This document shows positions 22,971-30,313 of a stretch of 34,772 nt of DNA, piece after piece. Under the pieces are notes generated by a model. It saw only the letters and a list, made by a program, of their open reading frames with translations. It was not told the origin of the DNA and did no database searches. Position 1 is the first letter of the stretch. Each line of letters begins with the position of its first letter. Source of the DNA: DAINPP01 sp036743375 (GTDB lineage Bacteria; Thermotogota; Thermotogae; MWEM01); NCBI GenBank assembly GCA_036743375.1, contig DAINPP010000030.1, positions 1 to 34,772 on the forward strand, read 5' to 3'. The translations under genes and the position numbers were made by a program.

Positions 22971-23895
22971 ACAGCCCTTCTTCCCACAGTCTTTCGAAAT
23001 GGGAGCGAAACGGTTCGAGAAGGGAATGATCCGTGGTTCGGAACAGAAACTCATCGTTTTTATTCTGTGCGGCGGCGGTGTAATTATAGGAACCGGTCAG
23101 AAGTATCCGGTCGTCCACGATGATGAATTTTTCATGCAACAGACCGCTGCAACCATCTAACCGAATGTCCGCATACCGTGACAGTTCTTCGATATCGCTG
23201 TAGATGCTGCTGAGATTCCACTCTCTGTCGGCCACGATACGAATTTTCACGCCTTTGGAAGACAGGATCTTGAGATAATGGGCAATTCGATTATCAGTGA
23301 AGGCAAACATGGCGATTTCCACACTTTCTTTCGCTCCCGATAAGGCCGTCAGGATCATCTCAAGACAGTCTTCTTCGGGAGAAAATTTGACAAGATGGCT
23401 TTCAACAGGCGTTCTTAGTGTCTTAAAGTCCCCGTTGAAACACTGTTCAAAATGCCTTTTAAATTCACTTATCAGGGGCTGATCGTTGGTGATGATGACG
23501 TTGTTTTCATGGTTTTCAAGACTCGTTGGCGTGAGGTTTGTAGATCCGAACCAGAGCTTACGACCATCTGCTATTATGTATTTGTTGTGCATCAGTCCGT
23601 CTTTATCGTAGATAACCGAAGCAGATTCCATAAAAACGGGATTGTCATCGTCCGTACAGATACGTACCCTGACACCGTTCGATTGTTTTGTTTCGAGCAG
23701 TGAAATAACCTCTTCATCAGAGATGTCGTAAACGCAGAGATCAAGGCTCTGAGAGGCCTGCTCTATAAAATTCAGGGTGACGGAACGCAGGTTATCTTCC
23801 TTAAAATAACAGAGATAAAAGGATTGCGTGCACGAAGAGAAGATGAAGATCAGAAAAATTATGGGAATAAAAAAAAGAAAAGGACGCATCGTCAT
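22969..23895 (-). CDS. Phospholipase D-fold lipoprotein with two HKD motifs
   Basis: The 308-residue protein has a hydrophobic N-terminus ending in a lipobox-like 'IFSSC' (Cys at about 22), so it is probably a membrane-anchored lipoprotein. Two PLD repeats follow: 'MHNKYIIADGRKLWFGSTNL' (the HxK-x4-D of repeat 1) and 'LHEKFIIVDDRILLTGSYNY' (repeat 2). Both catalytic His, Lys and Asp sets are intact. Compact two-repeat proteins of this size act as nucleases (Nuc-like) or phosphodiesterases on lipids; the substrate cannot be read from sequence. The start is uncertain because no good Shine–Dalgarno precedes either ATG. It lies downstream of the two tRNA genes, but that does not imply a shared role. 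Confidence 0.85.
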   Translation of the reverse strand: MTMRPFLFFIPIIFLIFIFSSCTQSFYLCYFKEDNLRSVTLNFIEQASQSLDLCVYDISDEEVISLLETKQSNGVRVRICTDDDNPVFMESASVIYDKDGLMHNKYIIADGRKLWFGSTNLTPTSLENHENNVIITNDQPLISEFKRHFEQCFNGDFKTLRTPVESHLVKFSPEEDCLEMILTALSGAKESVEIAMFAFTDNRIAHYLKILSSKGVKIRIVADREWNLSSIYSDIEELSRYADIRLDGCSGLLHEKFIIVDDRILLTGSYNYTAAAQNKNDEFLFRTTDHSLLEPFRSHFERLWEEGL

Positions 23896-23922
23896 CGCCC
23901 ACTTTTTTAAAGGTTATGTAAT

Positions 23923-23999
23923 TGGCGTGCCCGGGGCGATTTGAACGCCCAGCCTCCACATCCGCAGTGTGACGCTCTATCCAATTGAGCTACGGGCAC
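23923..23999 (-). tRNA. tRNA-Arg, anticodon GCG, CCA encoded
   Basis: The minus-strand sequence folds as a full cloverleaf of 77 bases: acceptor GTGCCCG/CGGGCAC, D arm GCTC/GAGC with GGATA (Arg-type A20), anticodon stem TCACA/TGTGG, loop CTGCGGA with T33 and anticodon GCG, a 5-base variable loop, and T arm GGGCG/CGCCC with TTCAAAT. The discriminator is G, followed by an encoded CCA. Most bacteria use ACG (read as inosine) for this box, so G34 is unusual. Confidence 0.93.
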
Positions 24000-24011
24000 G
24001 AACAAAGCGAA

Positions 24012-24101
24012 TGGCGGAGAAGGAGGGATTCGAACCCTCGGAGAACATAAGTCCTCACTTGCTTAGCAGGCAAGCGCCTTCGGCCACTCGGCCACCTCTC
24101 C
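24012..24101 (-). tRNA. tRNA-Ser, anticodon GCT, CCA encoded
   Basis: A 90-base class II tRNA on the minus strand: acceptor GGAGAGG/CTTCTCC, D arm starting GCCGAGTGGC, anticodon stem CTTGC/GCAAG with loop CTGCTAA (GCT, reading AGC and AGU), a long variable arm (GAGGAC…GTTCTCC region) and T arm GAGGG/CCCTC. Encoded CCA follows discriminator G. It lies 12 bases upstream of tRNA-Arg on the same transcript. Confidence 0.95.
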
Positions 24102-24116
24102 GTTTCAAGCAACGGT

Positions 24117-24145
24117 AGTATACCATACCACAGTTTGAAATTCAA
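24117..24145 (-). promoter_or_regulatory. Promoter of the tRNA-Ser/tRNA-Arg unit
   Basis: On the minus strand TTGAAT (24140–24145), 17 bases, TATACT (24117–24122), about 15 bases before the mature 5' end of tRNA-Ser. It lies downstream of miaA, so the tRNAs need not depend on the metG–miaA operon. Confidence 0.7.
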
Positions 24146-24232
24146 GCCTTTGTGCGTCGATTTGATCTGTAAACATTTCTTGAACTGATTTGATTTGTTG
24201 TTTGTCTTTTTTTACATCGACAGACCGTCTGC

Positions 24233-25147
24233 TCAAATGTAAATCAGTCGATTCAACCTCTCGCAGAAACTGTCGAGGTCTTCGGAATCCAGGTCGAATC
24301 TTTCCATCTCCTCATATCTCCGTCCCCAGATGATCTGTCGTTTGGCATAGTGACGGGTGTTTTTTTTCAACGAGTCGATATAATCCGCCTTTGAATCGTA
24401 AACACCGTTGAGGTAATCGATCGTCTCCCTGTAGCCGATGGCCTTCATCGACTGAAGATCTGACGTATATCCCTTCATCAGTTCACTCGTTTCCTCTATC
24501 AGCCCCATTTCTATCATCTGATCCACACGCCTGTTGATCCGGTCGTAGATCACGGAGCGCTCTCTTGATAAATAGATCAGGACAAAACGCTCATCCGGAA
24601 GTCGCTCCCGGCCCATTTCCGAAAACTTTCTTCCGGTCTTGTAATAGACCTCAAGGGCCCTTATCTTTCGTTTTAAATCGTTCGGATGAATCTTTGCAGC
24701 CGCGACGGGATCGATGCGGCTGAGGGTATCCATCAGGATACCGGGAGTCTCCGACTCTTTTACTTCGAGCTCTCTTCGCAATTTCTCATCCCTCGTAACC
24801 CCTTCAAACAGCCCATATCTCAGGATATCCATATACAGCCCGGTCCCCCCCACAAAAAGGGGAACCCTGTTCCTAGCCTTCACGGTTTCTATCTTATTCA
24901 ACGCATCCTGTCTGTACTGGTTGACATCATAAGATTCATCGGGATAGACGATATCGATCAGATGATGGGGATAGTGCGCAAGTTCTTCGGGAAGGGGTTT
25001 TGCGGTTCCGATGTTCATCTTTTTATAGATCTGCATGGAATCCATGGAACAGATTTCTATGTTTAGTTTATCGTAGAGCGACATGACGATGGCCGTCTTT
25101 CCGGAGGCCGTTGGCGCATAAAGAACGGGTATTTTAGGCTCGTTCAT
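24233..25147 (-). CDS. miaA: tRNA dimethylallyltransferase
   Basis: MiaA transfers a dimethylallyl group to A37 of tRNAs that read U-starting codons. The 304-residue protein has the P-loop APTASGKT at about residues 11–18, 'SMDSMQIYKKMNIGTAKP' (substrate and phosphate contacts), 'PLFVGGTGLYMDIL', and 'MKAIGYRETIDYL' with the C-terminal 'TRHYAKRQIIWGRR'. Length and order are standard. The usual 'LVGPTASGKT' starts 'LYAPTASGKT' here, a mild change. It starts five bases after the methyltransferase stop, with its ribosome binding site inside that gene, so expression is coupled. The two tRNA genes follow on the same strand. Confidence 0.95.
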   Translation of the reverse strand: MNEPKIPVLYAPTASGKTAIVMSLYDKLNIEICSMDSMQIYKKMNIGTAKPLPEELAHYPHHLIDIVYPDESYDVNQYRQDALNKIETVKARNRVPLFVGGTGLYMDILRYGLFEGVTRDEKLRRELEVKESETPGILMDTLSRIDPVAAAKIHPNDLKRKIRALEVYYKTGRKFSEMGRERLPDERFVLIYLSRERSVIYDRINRRVDQMIEMGLIEETSELMKGYTSDLQSMKAIGYRETIDYLNGVYDSKADYIDSLKKNTRHYAKRQIIWGRRYEEMERFDLDSEDLDSFCERLNRLIYI

Positions 25148-25152
25148 TCCGT

Positions 25153-25989
25153 TTACGCCTCGATGATTCCGTACATCACTCCGCTTGTCCTGCTACCTCT
25201 GATCTCATCGGTCCGGATATCCTTGAAAAGAGAATCTCTCGAAAGGGCCTTTAAGATCACTTTTTTTCGTGCGACACGCCTCATCTCATCCACGTCTTCC
25301 TGGCTGAGGCGGTCATAAACGGCAAAGGGTCTGAGCGGGTTGAATCCGGATGAAGTCATGACCGGATTATCAAACATCGGATCACAGTAACAGTAATCAC
25401 AGGCGTTTTCCGGCTGTTTCCGTATCCATGTTTTATAGTCGGCGTTGATCAGTTCTATCCTTTTAAAACTCTCGTTGACCCAGGCGGACTGGTCGACATA
25501 ACTCCGCATGCCGTATTTTACTATGGTATAGATATGTCTTGAGCCTTCCACACCGATGACCTTTCCGGAATCCAGGTGTGCGGCCATCAGGATGGCTTCA
25601 CTCCCAAGGCCGAGCGTGAGATCGTAAATCAGTTCATCCCCTCTCAGATCAAGGATTTCGATCAGATGATCACACTGATTGTGCCTCAGATTTCTCATCC
25701 GCATCTTGGAACTCGCCGGATGAAAGAAGAATTCTCCTGAATTTTCCGCATCGGCCTCCCCCCATCTGATCCGCATCGTATCCTTCTCGATCACATAATA
25801 AAAATCAAGGGGATTGGCCTTTACATAACGGTTGAAGCTCCGTCTTGACACGTACTTTGAATTCAGTTCCTTCGCAAGCTCTATGGCCTTCAGAACTTCT
25901 TCTTTCTTAGGCTTAATGGATGTGGTAACAACGAAGCGCTCATGGTTGAAAGTTCTGATATTTTCGGGGATGTTATTCGTCATATTCAT
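25153..25989 (-). CDS. Class I SAM-dependent methyltransferase, RsmJ-like
   Basis: The 278-residue protein has a Rossmann methyltransferase core: motif I 'IYDLTLGLGSEAILMAAHL' (around residue 120), an acidic strand end 'VIGVEGS', and catalytic-type 'YCDPMFDNP' (around 200), close to the DPMFP of RsmJ, the 16S rRNA guanine-N2 methyltransferase. The N-terminal 100 residues include 'FFHPASSKMRMRNL', seen in the Gram-positive relatives of this family. Its target is probably structured RNA, but rRNA has not been shown for this branch. The start overlaps the end of the coiled-coil gene by 17 bases (ATG 25989) or 11 bases (ATG 25983). miaA follows directly, which suggests an RNA-modification pair. 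Confidence 0.7.
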   Translation of the reverse strand: MNMTNNIPENIRTFNHERFVVTTSIKPKKEEVLKAIELAKELNSKYVSRRSFNRYVKANPLDFYYVIEKDTMRIRWGEADAENSGEFFFHPASSKMRMRNLRHNQCDHLIEILDLRGDELIYDLTLGLGSEAILMAAHLDSGKVIGVEGSRHIYTIVKYGMRSYVDQSAWVNESFKRIELINADYKTWIRKQPENACDYCYCDPMFDNPVMTSSGFNPLRPFAVYDRLSQEDVDEMRRVARKKVILKALSRDSLFKDIRTDEIRGSRTSGVMYGIIEA

Positions 25990-26275
25990 CTACTCGTTTT
26001 TTTAACCTCTCAAATTCTTCTATTTTCTGATTCAGTATTTCCTTTTTTTCATCGTATTCTTGTTTTACTTTTGAATAGTCTTCCCTTACCCCTTCATATT
26101 CGATAAAGACCGTGATATTCAAATAGATAAGCCACATGGCGAGAATGATTACAATCAGCCAGTACAGAAAACTAAAAGACCTTTTTCTGTCTTTTCCGGA
26201 TCTATTCACTTTCCGTCCCGCGGGAATGAGCCGGGGACCTTTCTGTTCCTGCTCTATTTCTTTAGGATAAATCAA
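25973..26275 (-). CDS. Small membrane protein with coiled coil, DivIC/FtsL-like in shape
   Basis: I do not recognise a family with confidence. The 100-residue protein has a basic cytoplasmic N-terminus (about 1–33, rich in Lys and Arg), one transmembrane helix at about 36–56 (FLYWLIVIILAMWLIYLNIT) and an acidic/basic heptad region at about 60–97 (VREDYSKVKQEYDEKKEIL, then QKIEEFERLKKRV). This topology and size match the division proteins FtsB/DivIC and FtsL, but the 'division' motif is not evident. It starts five bases after the lipoprotein gene's stop and overlaps the methyltransferase gene. A role in envelope organisation is only a guess. Confidence 0.6.
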   Translation of the reverse strand: MIYPKEIEQEQKGPRLIPAGRKVNRSGKDRKRSFSFLYWLIVIILAMWLIYLNITVFIEYEGVREDYSKVKQEYDEKKEILNQKIEEFERLKKRVDEYDE

Positions 26276-26280
26276 TCATA

Positions 26281-27291
26281 TCATTCCGTCTTTTCAGGAT
26301 AATAAAGTGTCTCGGCCGAACGAGCCTTATCCTGATCGTTTAAGGTTACCTCGATATCGATATCATCTTCGTCCTCACGTTCCGGCACCCTCAGATAGAT
26401 ATTTGAAGTGTAATTGTTCCCGGGAACGATCAAATAATACTCCTGATTTTTCGTTGGCGTGGTCGTCAACGAATAGGATGAAACGGAAAAATCAGTTTCC
26501 CCGATAAAGATAGAATCAAAGAACGACAGGGTCCAGACCTGCCCGGGTTCAAGGGTGGCATCCGTATTAAAGTCCGTATCTTCAATTCTTCCATAGACAA
26601 CACAGGACTCATCCTGTATCAGTGAAATACTGTTGATGAACCCCTGCTGCAAGGCAATCGGCTGCGACAGGCCCTCCACTTCGGCAAGTGTGGGGATATA
26701 TTCCAGATTCAGCAGTACAAACAAGGTCGACTGCCCTTTCGGAAGGGATAACGATGATTTGTTTTTGTACTGATTGGTCAACTCCTTGATGGGAACACTG
26801 AGCGTCAGACCGGAATTCGGTATGACAAGGGAAACATCCGTTGCTTCCGTTGTTTCATCATCTTCGTCGTAAACCAAATAAACAGCGGTTGCGTTCGCAT
26901 CAAACGTCAGTCTCACGGACGGATTTGAGATGGTTTGATCATCATCATTCTCATTTTCAAAATCGAACTGGGCCACATTGTTCTGCTGTATGACCTGCAA
27001 GAAAGTCTGGAAGGAATTGATCCTCACATCCGGTCTGAGATCGATGGAATAGATGGTATTGACCGTGTCTTCTTTCAACACCGTACTTCCCGACAAGAGT
27101 TCTACCTTTTTGAGAATGACATCAACCGAAACGAGACGATGTGCCTCAAGATTCAGTTTATTATAATTCAAATAAACGGCGAGCCTCGATGAGGAGCCTC
27201 CAATCGGTGGAAAAAAATACTCCATCACAAAACAACCCGACAACAGAAACATCAGAACTATCGTTGATACAAACACCGCTGTTTTCTTCAA
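26281..27291 (-). CDS. Lipoprotein of unknown function
   Basis: The 336-residue protein has a lipoprotein signal: MKKT, a hydrophobic core, then 'FLLSGC' with Cys at about residue 20. The mature part is beta-rich with repeated Val/Ser/Thr strands (for example 'VRLTFDANATAVYLVYDEDD') and looks like one or two immunoglobulin-type or DUF4382-like domains; I cannot name the family. The start is TTG 27291, supported by GAAGAGG seven bases upstream, since no ATG fits. It lies 19 bases after the STAS gene and ends just before the coiled-coil gene, so it sits inside an operon of housekeeping genes. Function is open. Confidence 0.6.
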   Translation of the reverse strand: MKKTAVFVSTIVLMFLLSGCFVMEYFFPPIGGSSSRLAVYLNYNKLNLEAHRLVSVDVILKKVELLSGSTVLKEDTVNTIYSIDLRPDVRINSFQTFLQVIQQNNVAQFDFENENDDDQTISNPSVRLTFDANATAVYLVYDEDDETTEATDVSLVIPNSGLTLSVPIKELTNQYKNKSSLSLPKGQSTLFVLLNLEYIPTLAEVEGLSQPIALQQGFINSISLIQDESCVVYGRIEDTDFNTDATLEPGQVWTLSFFDSIFIGETDFSVSSYSLTTTPTKNQEYYLIVPGNNYTSNIYLRVPEREDEDDIDIEVTLNDQDKARSAETLYYPEKTE

Positions 27292-27310
27292 TTCAATACC
27301 TCTTCATTCT

Positions 27311-27643
27311 TTATCCGTTAGCTGTTAATTCCTTAAAATCTGTATAGATGTTTAAAGCCTTATCAAGAGACGTCAGCTTGAACAATCTGCTCAATGTCTC
27401 GTTCATGCCACAAATGGCGAGTCTTCCACCGTTGAGTTTGCACCTTTTATGAAGACTCACGATAACGCCAAGTCCGGAACTGTCGATGTATTCCATTCTT
27501 GAAAAATCAAGTGCAATATTAATGCTACCTTTTGAAAGAAGCTCGTCAACGATCTGTTTTTTGAATTCATTTGCGTTTCCCATATCCAGTTCGCCACTCA
27601 TTTCCACTACTGCCCAGTTGGCTTCATCTTTCCAGTTCAACAT
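27311..27643 (-). CDS. STAS-domain anti-sigma factor antagonist
   Basis: This 110-residue single-domain STAS protein of the SpoIIAA/RsbV type binds an anti-sigma kinase and is switched off by Ser phosphorylation. The phosphorylation motif is YIDSSGLGV, with the serine pair at residues 55–56. The N-terminal strand 'VVEMSGELDMGNANEFKKQI' fits the fold. No SpoIIAB/RsbW kinase or sigma factor is next to it, so the partner is elsewhere. From memory, T. maritima also has a STAS protein (TM1081) close to gyrA and metG, which supports the host guess. AGAGGTG precedes ATG 27643. Confidence 0.9.
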   Translation of the reverse strand: MLNWKDEANWAVVEMSGELDMGNANEFKKQIVDELLSKGSINIALDFSRMEYIDSSGLGVIVSLHKRCKLNGGRLAICGMNETLSRLFKLTSLDKALNIYTDFKELTANG

Positions 27644-27694
27644 TTTTTCACCTCTTTAAATTGTGAATAGTCTCTTTGTGTACAGCTAATCTAT

Positions 27695-27716
27695 GGGGCC
27701 TCTATTCAGAAGCCCC
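27695..27716 (-). terminator. GC-rich hairpin between gyrA and the STAS gene
   Basis: GGGGCCTCT (27695–27703) and AGAAGCCCC (27708–27716) form a 9-base stem with one G·U-type pair and a 4-base loop. There is no T tract on the minus strand, so it may be a processing or pausing element rather than a terminator. Confidence 0.35.
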
Positions 27717-27737
27717 GAAAGACTTTTGAAACAAGCC

Positions 27738-30206
27738 TCATTCTTCCACAATGATCCTTTCGACAGACATGATCTCATCGTCGTCTCCGAGATCGGCCAC
27801 TTTGACTCCCCTGGTCACCCTTCCCATGACGCGAATATCGGAAGCGGAGAATCTGATGGTATAACCGTTTCTCGTCACCATGATGACTTCATCGTTATCT
27901 TCAACGGCAATGACCGTTACGACTTCACCAAGAGCCGCTGCCCAGGCCATATTCTTGATTCCGACACCACCGCGTGACTGTAATCGGTAATCGTTGATGT
28001 CCGTTCGCTTCCCATGACCGTTCTTGGTTATGGTGAGGATGGAAAGCCCCTCCTCTTTGTTATCTATCAACGACAACGAGACGAGTTTATCCCCTTTCTT
28101 GAGGTTGATGGCCTTGACCCCCTGCGTGTTGCGGCCCATTTCCCTGACCTCGCTGACCGGAATCTTTATCGACATTCCACGGCAGGTTCCGATAAAGATG
28201 TTCGTGTTTTCCGGTGCCGATTTCTGAAGGACACATTCCACGACTTCATCCTCCTCTTCGAGTTTGATTCCGATGATACCGGAAGTACCGGTATTCTTAA
28301 ACTCGGCGAGTGAAGTTCTCTTTATTCTACCATTTTTTGTCAGGAAGATTATATCTTCATTCTCATTAAAATCTCTTCCGATTTGTAAAACGCTCTTTAC
28401 AATTTCTCCCTCTGTGAGGTTGATATAGGACATGATGTGTTTTCCCTTGGTCCCTTTTGAGGCGTTTTCTATCTCATAATTCTTCAGGACATAGGCCTTT
28501 CCCCTGGAAGTGATGAACATGGTGTTGGAAAGTCTTGTCGTCACCATGATATGTCTCGCGAAATCCTCTTCCCTGGTCCTGATCCCCATTGCACCTCTTC
28601 CACCACGATTCTGTGTTCGATAACTGTCAAGATCGGTGACAAGCGTGTACCCCCTGCTCGTGAGGGTGATAACGATATCGTCATCCTCTACGAGATCTTC
28701 GATATCGACACTGTCCACACCGGCCTTCATGATGACGGTCTTTCTCGGGGTGTTGTATTTCCCCTTCACTTCGAGAAGCAATTCCTTGATCTTTTCATCC
28801 ATCTTTTTCGGATCTTCAAGGAGCTCCTTTAATCCTTTGATCTTTATGTTTAACTCCTTCAGTTCATCGAGAAGCTTCTTGGTTTCCATAGAGGTAAGCG
28901 CGCCAAACGTGAGGGCAAGAATGGCCTTTGCCTGTTCCTCCGAAATCTCCAGGGTTTCCATGAGATTTTTAGCGGCATCCGCCCTGTCTTCCGAATGTCT
29001 GATGATATCCATCGTCGTATCGAGGGAACGGATCGCGGTGATCAATCCTTCGATGATATGCGCCCTTTTGCTTGCCGCTTCGAGCTCGTATTCCGTTTTT
29101 CTCTTAATGACTTCTCTTCTGTGATTGACATATGAAGTAAGAATCTGCTTGAGATTCATGACTTTCGGTTTTCGCTTTTCATCGATGACAAGCATCTTGA
29201 CCGGAAAAGTCGTTCTGAGTTCGGAATGCTTGAGTATATGGTTGAGTACCACCCTTGCGTTGGTACCTCTCGCAATTTCAACGACAATCCGCATCCCTTT
29301 TCGGTCTGATTCGTCTCTGATGTCACGGATCATCTTCTTTTCCTGTTTTTTGAAGTACTCGGCGATCTTCTGAATCATAGCCGCCTTGCAAACCGTATAA
29401 GGAATCTCCGTGATGATGATCCGACTCTCTTCGAGTTCATAGACCCCTTCTACGGGAATCGAACCGGTCCCGTGCTCATAAACCTGATCGAGAATGGCAT
29501 CCCCCATGATGATACCACCGGTCGGAAAATCCGGTCCTTTGATATATTTCTGAAGCCCCCTTATCGTTATCTCCGGTTCATCGATGAGGGCACAGATCCC
29601 GTCTACGAGTTCACCGAGATTATGCGGCGGTATATTCGTTGCCATTCCAACAGCTATACCGGATGCACCGTTTAAAAGCAGGTTTGGAATACCGGCCGGA
29701 AGTACGGCAGGCTCCTGAAGGGTTTCGTCAAAATTTGGTCTGAAATCCACCGTATTTTTATCCAGATCTTCCAGCATTTCCTCGGCTATTTTAGCCAATC
29801 TCGCTTCCGTATATCGCGGAGCCGCTGCCGGATCACGGTCTATAGACCCAAAGTTTCCCTGCGGATCGATCAGTGGTTCTCTGAGGTTGAAATCCTGTGC
29901 CATACGAACCAGTGCATCGTAAATAGCGGCATCACCGTGTGGATGATATTTACCCATGACCTCACCGATGATTCTGGCGCTCTTTTTATGTGGGGAAGAA
30001 TACCAGTTTCTGAGCTCTCTCATTCCGTAGAGTATTCTTCTCTGAACGGGTTTTAATCCGTCTCTGACATCCGGTATAGCCCTTCCGACTATAACGGACA
30101 TCGAATAGTTTATATATGATTCTGACATTTCCTCATGGAAAGGTCTGTCAAAGATCCTCTCTTCGAGAGGTCTCGGTTGGTTCTTGTCGTTATCCTTTTT
30201 TGCCAT
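27738..30206 (-). CDS. gyrA: DNA gyrase subunit A
   Basis: This is the breakage–reunion subunit of gyrase, which adds negative supercoils together with GyrB (not in the window). The 822-residue protein has the winged-helix region with catalytic Tyr132 in 'AAPRYTEARL'. The C-terminal beta-pinwheel carries the GyrA box as QNRGGRG, which favours gyrA over parC. The quinolone region reads 'GKYHPHGDAAIYDALVRMAQ': the position equal to E. coli Ser83 is Ala93, while Asp97 (E. coli Asp87) is kept. ATG 30206 has GGAGG nine bases upstream; a longer reading to 30257 is rejected. It follows metG by about 107 bases. Confidence 0.95.
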   Translation of the reverse strand: MAKKDNDKNQPRPLEERIFDRPFHEEMSESYINYSMSVIVGRAIPDVRDGLKPVQRRILYGMRELRNWYSSPHKKSARIIGEVMGKYHPHGDAAIYDALVRMAQDFNLREPLIDPQGNFGSIDRDPAAAPRYTEARLAKIAEEMLEDLDKNTVDFRPNFDETLQEPAVLPAGIPNLLLNGASGIAVGMATNIPPHNLGELVDGICALIDEPEITIRGLQKYIKGPDFPTGGIIMGDAILDQVYEHGTGSIPVEGVYELEESRIIITEIPYTVCKAAMIQKIAEYFKKQEKKMIRDIRDESDRKGMRIVVEIARGTNARVVLNHILKHSELRTTFPVKMLVIDEKRKPKVMNLKQILTSYVNHRREVIKRKTEYELEAASKRAHIIEGLITAIRSLDTTMDIIRHSEDRADAAKNLMETLEISEEQAKAILALTFGALTSMETKKLLDELKELNIKIKGLKELLEDPKKMDEKIKELLLEVKGKYNTPRKTVIMKAGVDSVDIEDLVEDDDIVITLTSRGYTLVTDLDSYRTQNRGGRGAMGIRTREEDFARHIMVTTRLSNTMFITSRGKAYVLKNYEIENASKGTKGKHIMSYINLTEGEIVKSVLQIGRDFNENEDIIFLTKNGRIKRTSLAEFKNTGTSGIIGIKLEEEDEVVECVLQKSAPENTNIFIGTCRGMSIKIPVSEVREMGRNTQGVKAINLKKGDKLVSLSLIDNKEEGLSILTITKNGHGKRTDINDYRLQSRGGVGIKNMAWAAALGEVVTVIAVEDNDEVIMVTRNGYTIRFSASDIRVMGRVTRGVKVADLGDDDEIMSVERIIVEE

Positions 30207-30263
30207 TAATCTTTTCCTCCGAATCCATAATCGCCTGATGTGTTCTCCAGGCCACAAACGATT

Positions 30264-30288
30264 TGCCTGTTCTTAAAAAGAACAGGCA
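30264..30288. other. Hairpin between metG and gyrA
   Basis: TGCCTGTTCTT (30264–30274) pairs perfectly with AAGAACAGGCA (30278–30288) around AAA. The plus-strand side is followed by CATTATTTTTTT, but both neighbours are on the minus strand, where the 3' flank is AAATCG. It is therefore not a normal metG terminator; it could be a processing or attenuation element in a metG–gyrA message. Confidence 0.5.
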
Positions 30289-30313
30289 TTCATTATTTTT
30301 TTCTGATCATGAT

